A DNA stretch of 14,297 nucleotides from Sulfurovum sp. (GTDB lineage Bacteria; Campylobacterota; Campylobacteria; Campylobacterales; Sulfurovaceae). Under the pieces are notes generated by a model, which saw only the letters and a program-made list of their open reading frames with translations, did no database searches and was not told where the DNA came from. The position numbers were made by a program, and so were the translations under genes. The stretch spans positions 1-14,297 of the forward strand of contig DQSX01000243.1 of NCBI GenBank assembly GCA_015663065.1, given 5' to 3'. Positions within the stretch are counted from its first letter, which is position 1. Each line of letters begins with the position of its first letter. Positions 1 through 5,020 of this stretch are shown piece by piece.

Positions 1-29
1 ATTCTGAAGTTGATCATTCCTCAGTAAGT
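1..29. other. window edge, no gene called
   Basis: These 29 bases follow the msrA stop codon. I see no terminator hairpin or start codon that could be assigned here. The neighbouring gene on this side is outside the window. Confidence 0.5.
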
Positions 30-557
30 TTAGACCATTTCCTTACCAAACTTCATTTTTAGTTTTGCCAGCTTTGGCGGTATGACAGCCATACAATAGC
101 CCTGCATAGAGTTTTGTCTGTAGTAATCCTGGTGATAGGCTTCCGCAGGGTAGTACTTGTCTAAAGGCTCTATGGTCGTGACGATCGGGTCAGTGTAGTC
201 ATTTTGTGCTGCTTCCAGTGCTGCCTCTGCTGCCTCTTTTGTCTCTTGATCTGTGTAGAGGATGGTGGAGCGGTATTGTGTCCCTCTGTCTGCACCCTGT
301 TGGTTCAGTGTGGTAGGGTTGTGTACCACAAAGAAGATGTCAAGCAGCGTGTCTGTAGTAATGATCGTATCATCGTAAGTGATCTTTATGACTTCTGCAT
401 GTCCTGTCTCACCTGCACAGATGTCTCTGTAGGTAGGGTTGAGTGTATGTCCGTTGGCATAACCGCTCTCAACATCGCTTACCCCTTTGAGCAGTTCAAA
501 TACTGCTTCGGTACACCAGAAACATCCACCGCCTAGTATGAGTTCTTTTTTTGCCAT
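30..557 (-). CDS. msrA: peptide-methionine (S)-S-oxide reductase MsrA
   Basis: MsrA reduces the S-epimer of methionine sulfoxide in proteins back to methionine, taking electrons from thioredoxin. The 175-residue length is normal for the short form of the family. The signature GGGCFWC lies at residues 9-15, with Cys12 as the expected nucleophile, and QGYC near the C-terminus places Cys155 where a resolving cysteine is usual, followed by the family's VIPPKL stretch. There is no signal peptide, so it should be cytoplasmic. The ATG at 557 has an AAAGGA ribosome site 7 bases upstream. The gene is divergent from a thioredoxin gene 101 bp away, a natural reductant partner. Predicted -10 boxes of the two genes overlap. 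Confidence 0.96.
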   Translation of the reverse strand: MAKKELILGGGCFWCTEAVFELLKGVSDVESGYANGHTLNPTYRDICAGETGHAEVIKITYDDTIITTDTLLDIFFVVHNPTTLNQQGADRGTQYRSTILYTDQETKEAAEAALEAAQNDYTDPIVTTIEPLDKYYPAEAYHQDYYRQNSMQGYCMAVIPPKLAKLKMKFGKEMV

Positions 558-605
558 TTTTATATCCTTTAGTAACGTTTTTTATTCTAGTTTTATTTTA
601 ATATT

Positions 606-614
606 TGCTATAAT
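606..614 (+). promoter_or_regulatory. extended -10 promoter of the trxC operon
   Basis: TGcTATAAT is a perfect extended -10 element 44 bases before the trxC ATG. Its upstream side is T-rich without a clear -35, typical of Campylobacterota sigma-70 promoters. An AGGAG ribosome site follows at 647-651, 7 bases before the ATG. Confidence 0.65.
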
Positions 615-637
615 ATCCAATATTATTAAAAAACCAA
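610..637 (-). promoter_or_regulatory. predicted sigma-70 promoter of msrA
   Basis: On the minus strand TTGGTT (637-632) and TATTAT (615-610) are separated by 16 bp, pointing toward msrA. The -10 box covers almost the same bases as the -10 of the opposing trxC promoter, so the two could not be occupied together. Prediction from sequence only. Confidence 0.45.
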
Positions 638-658
638 TCTAAATACAGGAGTTTTATA

Positions 659-1087
659 ATGAATGTAAATGTAGTGTGTCCACATTGTCTCAAAGTGAAC
701 CGTATTCCAAAAAAAGAGTCTTATGTCAAAGCGAACTGCGGCTCTTGTAAAAACTCTCTGCTCGATGCCAAACCGGTCTCTGTAAATGCAGATAAACTGG
801 CAACATTTTTAGCCAACTCAGATATACCTGTGGTCGTTGACTTTTGGGCGCCTTGGTGTGGTCCCTGTCTGCAGATGGCACCGGCATTTGAAGAAGCTTC
901 TTTGTCCATGCCCTTGAAGGCGCAGTTTTTAAAGGTCAATACAGAAGAAGAGCAGACACTCGGTGCCCAGTATGGTATTCGCAGTATTCCTACCCTGATA
1001 GTATTTAAAGAGGGGAAACAGGTAGATCAACTCTCCGGTGCTTTATCTGCAGGACGTCTGCAAAGCTGGGTGAAACAGTTTGTCTAA
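659..1087 (+). CDS. trxC: thioredoxin 2-type protein with N-terminal zinc ribbon
   Basis: Thioredoxin of the Trx2/TrxC type, a cytoplasmic disulfide reductase for enzymes such as MsrA. The first 30 residues hold two CXXC pairs (Cys7/Cys10 and Cys27/Cys30) that form the zinc ribbon marking this subfamily. The thioredoxin fold follows, with the active site WCGPC at residues 66-70 and the cis-proline loop SIPTL further on. The 142-residue length fits E. coli Trx2 (139). The ATG has a clean AGGAG ribosome site. Its last 8 bases overlap the TTG start of the response regulator, so it heads an apparent four-gene operon with a two-component system and a cytochrome. It lies opposite msrA, which it could serve. 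Confidence 0.93.
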   Translation: MNVNVVCPHCLKVNRIPKKESYVKANCGSCKNSLLDAKPVSVNADKLATFLANSDIPVVVDFWAPWCGPCLQMAPAFEEASLSMPLKAQFLKVNTEEEQTLGAQYGIRSIPTLIVFKEGKQVDQLSGALSAGRLQSWVKQFV

Positions 1088-1751
1088 AATTTTACTGCTT
1101 GAAGATGATGACAATCTCAATGAAACTGTTACAGAATTTCTTGAAGAGCAGGGGTATGATGTTGTCTCTGTATATGATGGTGAAGAAGCACAGGAGAAAC
1201 TCTATGAGAGCAGATACGACTTGCTTCTTCTTGACATCAATGTCCCCGGGATCAATGGACTGACACTCTTAAAAGAGAGCCGTAGGAACGGAGTGCTCGC
1301 ACCTGCAATATTCATTACCTCGATGGATACAGTGGATGATCTTGAAAAAGGGTTCAACTCCGGTTGTGACGACTACATTCGTAAACCATTTGCATTGAAA
1401 GAGTTGCAGATACGCATAGAAACACTGTTGAGACGTGATTTTTTTCATCATGCAAAAGAGTTGCTGTATATTTCAGAAGATATCACTTATGACATTAAGA
1501 GTAATGAACTGATGGTCTCAGATCAATGTGTTTCACTTGGCAATAAAGAGTCCAGACTGCTCAAACTTTTCCTTAAACATGACGGAGAAGTGATCACGCA
1601 TGAAAGAATTTATGCATCTTTGTGGGATTATGAAGAAGAACCAAGTGACACAGCACTGCGTACCTACATTAAAAACCTTCGCAAGATCATAGGGAAGGAA
1701 TGTATTGTTAGTATTAAAAAACAAGGATACAAATTCATTACTAAAAAGTGA
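1080..1751 (+). CDS. OmpR/PhoB-family response regulator
   Basis: Two-domain response regulator of 223 residues. The receiver domain (about 1-120) has the acidic pocket EDDD at 8-11, the phospho-acceptor Asp52 in LLLDINVPG, Thr80 and Lys102 (KPF). The C-terminal half (about 128-223) is a winged helix of the OmpR/PhoB type, ending in the usual GYKF beta hairpin. The start is TTG at 1080, inside the end of trxC (8-bp overlap), with a weak GGGTGA ribosome site, so translation is probably coupled. The histidine kinase that follows overlaps it by 47 bp and is the obvious partner. The signal is not known. The 11-bp tandem repeat at 3658-3680 is a candidate binding site. Confidence 0.93.
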   Translation: MSKILLLEDDDNLNETVTEFLEEQGYDVVSVYDGEEAQEKLYESRYDLLLLDINVPGINGLTLLKESRRNGVLAPAIFITSMDTVDDLEKGFNSGCDDYIRKPFALKELQIRIETLLRRDFFHHAKELLYISEDITYDIKSNELMVSDQCVSLGNKESRLLKLFLKHDGEVITHERIYASLWDYEEEPSDTALRTYIKNLRKIIGKECIVSIKKQGYKFITKK

Positions 1752-2892
1752 AAAAAGCTCTTTTCTGCGCTTTTTAGCACTTTATGTAACGATGATCACG
1801 CTTTTGATCGTACTCACTTCACTCTTTTACTATCAGACGCAGGAGAAACTCTTTCTTGCCCAACAGCGTGCAACCCTTACAAAATATGCCTACATTCAGA
1901 CCAAAAGACTCAAAGTACTGCACCACTATTTTTATGAAAGAAAAACTTACCCAAGAGATGAACGTTTTAAATCTGCGATCTATGATATAGAGTTCAAAAA
2001 GATCTTTTCTTTGCTTGAAAATGAAAATGTCCGTTTTGATGAAGGTATCTATATGGATAACAATGTTATACATTTTGTTAAAAGTCTTGATGTCTATTTT
2101 CTCGGTGCCAAATATCTTGTTCTTGAGATCAAACATGACGGTATGTGGCGTGATGAGATTTGGCAAACCATTATAGGGTATGGACTCCTGGCATTTGTAC
2201 TTTTTATGCTTTTTGGACTCTACCTTGCCAAACTCTTTTTAAGACCGATGCGTAACTCCATCATGCTGCTTGACCGTTTTATTAAAGACACGACCCATGA
2301 ACTCAATACGCCGCTCTCTGCGATACTGGCAAATATAGAGATGATGGATACTTCAGTGATGGTTGAGAAGAACAGAAAAAAACTTACACGCATCAACATC
2401 GCAGCAAAAACAGTTTCAACACTCTACAAAGATCTTACCTATCTGACACTTGAGCAAGATAAAAAAAATAATGATGAAGAGATACGGATCAAAAATGAGA
2501 TACTTGATAGAATAGAATATTTTGATATTCTGGCAAAATCAAAAAATATTACGATAAAACACTCTTTGGATGATTCTACGATCGTAATGGATAGAAGGAA
2601 GTTCGTAAGAGTACTGGACAACCTTCTTTCAAACGCGATCAAATACAATATCCGTGGTGGGAAGATAGAGATCATACTGCTTGAGGACTATTTGACCATC
2701 TGCGATACGGGTATTGGCATAGCAGAAGAGAAAATACCTTTTATGTTCGACAGATATATGCGTTTTGACAAGAGTGAAGGTGGTTTTGGTGTCGGCTTGA
2801 GTATCGTCAAAAAAATAGTAGATGAGTACGCAATGAAAATTGATGTACACTCTAAAGAGGGTGTGGGTACAAGGATGGTCCTGTCATGGTAA
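1705..2892 (+). CDS. membrane sensor histidine kinase
   Basis: Sensor kinase of 395 residues that should phosphorylate the preceding regulator. There are two membrane segments (about 22-43 and 155-178) around an extracytoplasmic sensor region of about 110 residues that I do not recognise. A very short linker follows, with no clear HAMP domain. The kinase core has the H-box DTTHELNTP (His198), the N-box DNLLSNAIKYN (Asn310), DTGIGI (G1, Asp334), the F-box MFDRYMRF and GGFGVGLS (G2). The start chosen is TTG at 1705, which has AAGGA 5 bases upstream at 1695-1699, giving a 47-bp overlap with the regulator. The next ATG (1792) would cut into the first membrane segment. The sensor region has no cysteine, so direct thiol sensing is unlikely. 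Confidence 0.92.
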   Translation: MLVLKNKDTNSLLKSEKSSFLRFLALYVTMITLLIVLTSLFYYQTQEKLFLAQQRATLTKYAYIQTKRLKVLHHYFYERKTYPRDERFKSAIYDIEFKKIFSLLENENVRFDEGIYMDNNVIHFVKSLDVYFLGAKYLVLEIKHDGMWRDEIWQTIIGYGLLAFVLFMLFGLYLAKLFLRPMRNSIMLLDRFIKDTTHELNTPLSAILANIEMMDTSVMVEKNRKKLTRINIAAKTVSTLYKDLTYLTLEQDKKNNDEEIRIKNEILDRIEYFDILAKSKNITIKHSLDDSTIVMDRRKFVRVLDNLLSNAIKYNIRGGKIEIILLEDYLTICDTGIGIAEEKIPFMFDRYMRFDKSEGGFGVGLSIVKKIVDEYAMKIDVHSKEGVGTRMVLSW

Positions 2893-2905
2893 AAAGGAGC
2901 GTATG

Positions 2906-3238
2906 ATGATCAAAAAAACACTCATAGTTTTGTTGCTGCTAAGTCAGCTTCAGGCTAAAGACATTTATGAAAAAAACTGTATTCCCTGCCATAAAGAACT
3001 GCCTACCTCTTTACAGCAAATGTTCATGTCTTACCTTGCTGCCTACAGTGGTGAGACAAATGTAAAAACGATCATGAAGTATTATCTGAAACATCCTACA
3101 GATAGTTTGTCAGTCATGTCTGATCTGTTTAAAAGCTCTTACGGTATTAAGCATCCAACAAAACTGAATAACAAAGAATTAGATGAAGCTATAAATAGTT
3201 ATTGGGAAAAATTTAAGGTTTTTGATAAGTTGAAGTAG
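2906..3238 (+). CDS. small periplasmic mono-heme cytochrome c-like protein
   Basis: Exported c-type cytochrome of about 110 residues. A short signal peptide (MIKKTLIVLLLLSQLQA) is followed at once by NCIPCHKELP, a single heme-attachment motif with Cys25, Cys28 and His29. The rest is helical and Lys-rich, and the distal heme ligand is not obvious (candidates Met57 and Met71). It starts 13 bp after the kinase stop with AAGGAG at 2894-2899. ATG 2906 gives the better 6-base spacing; ATG 2903 is an alternative that adds one Met. The reading frame is open further upstream inside the kinase gene, but that part has no signal peptide. Being last in the regulator/kinase operon, it might take part in redox signalling, but that is a guess. 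Confidence 0.8.
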   Translation: MIKKTLIVLLLLSQLQAKDIYEKNCIPCHKELPTSLQQMFMSYLAAYSGETNVKTIMKYYLKHPTDSLSVMSDLFKSSYGIKHPTKLNNKELDEAINSYWEKFKVFDKLK

Positions 3239-3239
3239 T

Positions 3240-3245
3240 TATAAT
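3240..3245 (+). promoter_or_regulatory. -10 box ahead of the first heme-less cytochrome-like gene
   Basis: A perfect TATAAT begins 2 bp after the TAG stop of the upstream cytochrome gene and 36 bases before the ATG at 3276. No convincing -35 is seen. An AAGGA ribosome site is at 3265-3269. Confidence 0.45.
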
Positions 3246-3275
3246 CGTTCCTAGAGCAACAAACAAGGAATGTAA

Positions 3276-3599
3276 ATGAAAAAAATGTTAACAGTTTTGG
3301 CAATGGCTTTTTTTGTCGTGGCATCTATGCCAACAGTAGTCACTGCGGCAAGTGCAAAAAAAGGGCAAAAAATATTTAAAAAGAAGTTTCGTAAGAAATG
3401 CGGTTTTTCCGGTGTACGTTTTGCAAGAAATCATACACAGGCAGAGTGGGATGATATTTACGAGAGTGGAAAATTTGCAAAAGAAGCAAAACGTATCTGT
3501 CCGCGTTTAGATACCAAGAAGATCAAGTCAAAATGGTGGAAAGACGTCTATAAATTCTCTAAAAAGTATGCAAAAGACGGTGTAGTGCCTAAGTGCTAA
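3276..3599 (+). CDS. exported cytochrome c-like protein without CXXCH (paralog A)
   Basis: Exported protein of 107 residues with a signal peptide ending near residue 27. The mature part begins like a class I cytochrome c (KKGQKIFKKK), but where CXXCHG is expected it reads FRKKCG, so both heme-attachment cysteines and the axial histidine are absent. It has three cysteines: Cys42 in CGFSG, Cys75 in ICP, and Cys107 as the very last residue. His53 lies in HTQAEW. It is strongly basic. The following gene is a clear paralog with the same three cysteines, so this is a conserved family and not decay. Proteins like this are often labelled cytochrome c in Campylobacterota genomes, as I recall. Covalent heme is unlikely; the true function is unknown. 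Confidence 0.82.
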   Translation: MKKMLTVLAMAFFVVASMPTVVTAASAKKGQKIFKKKFRKKCGFSGVRFARNHTQAEWDDIYESGKFAKEAKRICPRLDTKKIKSKWWKDVYKFSKKYAKDGVVPKC

Positions 3600-3625
3600 T
3601 GTAAATAAGTGTAACTTCTTGAAAC

Positions 3626-3646
3626 AGAAACAGCTTTTCTGCTTCT
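3626..3646 (+). terminator. weak hairpin after paralog A, possible terminator
   Basis: AGAAaCAG (3626-3633) pairs with CTGcTTCT (3639-3646) with one central mismatch and a 5-base loop, followed by the pyrimidine-rich CTTTTATCTTCTC. Stem quality is modest. Confidence 0.3.
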
Positions 3647-3657
3647 CTTTTATCTTC

Positions 3658-3680
3658 TCTATTCACAATCTATTCACAAT
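3658..3680 (+). repeat. tandem 11-bp direct repeat, candidate response-regulator operator
   Basis: TCTATTCACAAT occurs twice, at 3658-3669 and 3669-3680, sharing one base, with a period of exactly 11 bp. It ends 8 bp before the extended -10 hexamer at 3688, so it covers the place of the -35 box. OmpR/PhoB-family regulators typically bind tandem repeats of this period at this position. Confidence 0.55.
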
Positions 3681-3684
3681 TAAA

Positions 3685-3693
3685 TGTTATCAT
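3685..3693 (+). promoter_or_regulatory. extended -10 promoter of paralog B
   Basis: TGtTATCAT is an extended -10 element 31 bases before the ATG at 3724. There is no normal -35; the 11-bp repeat pair occupies that position, which would suit an activator-dependent promoter. Confidence 0.55.
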
Positions 3694-3723
3694 CCTTTCG
3701 TATTAAAAATAAAAGGATTACAT

Positions 3724-4038
3724 ATGACTAAAATGACTAAAGTTGCACTAAGTGCATTACTTGGACTTGCTGTACTTTCAACAACTGCTTCTGCAGATGC
3801 TAGCAAAGGTAAAAAGATCTATATGAAGAAAATGAAAGCTTCTTGTGGTTTCTCTGGAGCTAAATTTGCTACTAAACACACACAGGGTGAGTGGGAAAAG
3901 ATCAAAGGTGCCGGTCAATTCGCTGCTGAAGCTGCAAAAATCTGCCCGGGTCTTAAGTTGAAAGAAAAGTATGTTCCACCTGTATATGACTTCGCTTATG
4001 AGTATGCATCTGATTCAGGTAACGTGCCATCTTGTTAA
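3724..4038 (+). CDS. exported cytochrome c-like protein without CXXCH (paralog B)
   Basis: Exported protein of 104 residues, paralog of the gene just upstream. The signal peptide ends near residue 24 (TASA). SKGKKIYMKK matches the first helix of class I cytochromes c, but the heme site reads MKASCG instead of CXXCHG. Shared with paralog A are CGFSG (Cys41), HTQxEW (His52), GxFxxEAxxICP (Cys74), VYxFxxxYA and a C-terminal Cys (Cys104). I chose ATG 3724 because AAAGGA at 3712-3717 lies 6 bases upstream and the signal peptide starts there; the frame is open further upstream, but that stretch contains the promoter and operator. Codon use (GCT, GGT rich) suggests high expression. The function is unknown; covalent heme binding is unlikely. 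Confidence 0.84.
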   Translation: MTKMTKVALSALLGLAVLSTTASADASKGKKIYMKKMKASCGFSGAKFATKHTQGEWEKIKGAGQFAAEAAKICPGLKLKEKYVPPVYDFAYEYASDSGNVPSC

Positions 4039-4080
4039 TCTGACTTGTGCTTAGTGTTAAAACTTTGCACTTCTTATAAA

Positions 4081-4119
4081 AAGTATAACATAGACTTTTA
4101 AAGTTACTATGTTATACTT
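4081..4119. repeat. perfect 13-bp inverted repeat upstream of cytochrome c553
   Basis: AAGTATAACATAG (4081-4093) and CTATGTTATACTT (4107-4119) are perfect inverted copies around a 13-base spacer. The right arm contains TGtTATACT, an extended -10 for the c553 gene (ATG 29 bases beyond the repeat); the left arm carries the same on the other strand. No T-run follows, so an operator or mRNA stem is more likely than a terminator. Confidence 0.6.
4110..4118 (+). promoter_or_regulatory. extended -10 promoter of cytochrome c553
   Basis: TGtTATACT lies 30-38 bases before the c553 ATG, wholly inside the right arm of the inverted repeat. An AAAAGGA ribosome site is at 4135-4141. Confidence 0.45.
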
Positions 4120-4147
4120 CAAGCATAAATAAACAAAAGGAAATACA

Positions 4148-4444
4148 ATGAAAAAAATCGCAATCGCAATGTTATTCGCTGGATCTACACTACTTATGGC
4201 TGACGGAGCTGCTGCATATGCTAAATGTGCTGGTTGTCACGGAGCTAACGGAGAAAAAGCTGCACTTGGTAAATCTGCAATTATTAAAGGTCAAGATGCT
4301 GCTAAAACTGTAGAGCAACTTAACGGTTATAAAGCAGGTACACTTAACCAGCATGGTATGGGTGCTGTTATGAAAGGTCAGGTAGCTTCTATGGATGATG
4401 CTGCTATCAAAGCTGTAGCTGATCACATTGCTGCAATGAAGTAA
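4148..4444 (+). CDS. periplasmic cytochrome c553, class I
   Basis: Soluble periplasmic electron carrier of 98 residues with one covalent heme. A signal peptide (about 1-18, ending LLMA) precedes a mature protein of about 80 residues. The heme motif is CAGCH at 27-31 and the distal Met ligand is probably Met71 or Met75 in HGMGAVM, the usual small c553 layout that in this phylum passes electrons between the bc1 complex and terminal oxidases or reductases. The start is well supported (AAAAGGA, 6-base spacing). Alanine and glycine codons are only GCT/GCA and GGT/GGA, unlike the mixed use in trxC, which points to an abundant protein. The gene has its own promoter inside a 13-bp inverted repeat. 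Confidence 0.94.
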   Translation: MKKIAIAMLFAGSTLLMADGAAAYAKCAGCHGANGEKAALGKSAIIKGQDAAKTVEQLNGYKAGTLNQHGMGAVMKGQVASMDDAAIKAVADHIAAMK

Positions 4445-4455
4445 CACTTCTTTTT

Positions 4456-4489
4456 AAAAGCATTCTGACTTCACAGTCTTTTTGCTTTT
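4456..4489. terminator. possible bidirectional terminator between convergent genes
   Basis: AAAAGCA (4456-4462) pairs with TGCTTTT (4483-4489), with an inner stem GACT/AGTC (4467-4470 and 4475-4478) and a 4x4 internal loop. It begins 11 bp after the c553 stop. The A and T tracts at the two ends would give a U-run in either direction. The rest of the 131-bp gap up to the lipoprotein gene is AT-rich with nothing else convincing. Confidence 0.4.
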
Positions 4490-4575
4490 GAAAGCCCACC
4501 TCTTTACATACATTTTTAACAAAACTTTTTTCTATTCTTTTATAAACTTCTGTTTTAGTTTACTTTGACATCTTT

Positions 4576-4944
4576 TTATTTTCCGCTGCTACATTTACCT
4601 GCTTCACATTTCATAGTACTGGCTTCTTTTTTTATGGTATTGTCTGAAGAACACTTGATACTTAGTCTTCCTGTCTCGGCTGCACGTACACAGTCATAGA
4701 GTATTTTTGTAGAACTTGCTTTAAGTACACAGTCTCTACGTGTATCTTCTTTGGCTAACTGATCAAGTATGTTCATCTTTTTTTTAACCAGTAAAGCTGA
4801 ACCATTGGCCATGGAGGAACCACATTTTCCTGCACCACATTTCATACCACCTTCAGTAAGAGATTTAGATTTTTCTTTGTCTGAACATCCTGTGAAGAGT
4901 AGGGTGAGAGTGAGAAGTGATAAAGAGAGTGTTTTTGTTGTCAT
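4576..4944 (-). CDS. small Cys-rich lipoprotein with two MKCxAGKC motifs
   Basis: Putative lipoprotein of 122 residues; the signal peptide ends in LFTGC (lipid-modified Cys20). The mature part has MKCGAGKC at 34-41 and MKCEAGKC at 111-118 near the C-terminus, around a central domain with three more cysteines that I do not recognise. ATG 4944 is chosen because AAGGA lies just upstream and the signal peptide starts there. It is the last gene of the copper-efflux operon, 72 bp after the pump gene. The adaptor protein of the same operon carries the same motif. A role in binding Cu(I)/Ag(I) in the periplasm, perhaps in place of the chaperone CusF, is inferred from the thiol/Met motif and the location. 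No known family was recognised. Confidence 0.8.
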   Translation of the reverse strand: MTTKTLSLSLLTLTLLFTGCSDKEKSKSLTEGGMKCGAGKCGSSMANGSALLVKKKMNILDQLAKEDTRRDCVLKASSTKILYDCVRAAETGRLSIKCSSDNTIKKEASTMKCEAGKCSSGK

Positions 4945-4955
4945 AAGTTTTCCTT

Positions 4956-5020
4956 GTAGGGTCGGTTTGCCGACCATTGATTTATATTATTATGCAGAGT
5001 CGTTGGTAAACCGACCCTAC
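4956..5020. repeat. 65-bp REP-like palindromic element between cusA and the lipoprotein gene
   Basis: GTAGGGTCGGTTT (4956-4968) is repeated perfectly in inverse orientation at 5008-5020, with weaker pairing inward (arms of about 20, 17 matching). The left arm is itself a hairpin: GGTCGG (4960-4965), loop TTTG, CCGACC (4970-4975). The right arm contains the cusA stop TAG and the left arm ends next to the ribosome site of the lipoprotein gene. Its GC-rich stems stand out from the surroundings. It resembles REP/MITE-type intergenic repeats; other copies were not seen in this window. Confidence 0.65.

Noticed and set aside
204..536. Plus-strand reading frame inside msrA with many cysteines
   Set aside because: It is antisense to a clear MsrA sequence, has no ribosome site or family resemblance, and its composition is the mirror of the msrA codons.
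1748..1750. GTG at the end of the regulator as start of the histidine kinase
   Set aside because: It is not in the kinase reading frame; TTG 1705 is in frame and has a good ribosome site.
3619..3723. Upstream extension of paralog B
   Set aside because: It would place the promoter and the 11-bp repeats inside the gene and bury the signal peptide; ATG 3724 has its own AAAGGA site.
4576..4944. Bufferin-type RiPP precursor
   Set aside because: The motif is suggestive, but the protein has a lipobox and there is no DUF692 or partner maturation gene in the window, so I kept only the metal-binding hypothesis.
4956..5020. Integron attC site or intrinsic terminator
   Set aside because: No core-site pattern, integrase or cassette structure is seen, and no U-run follows the stem on either strand.
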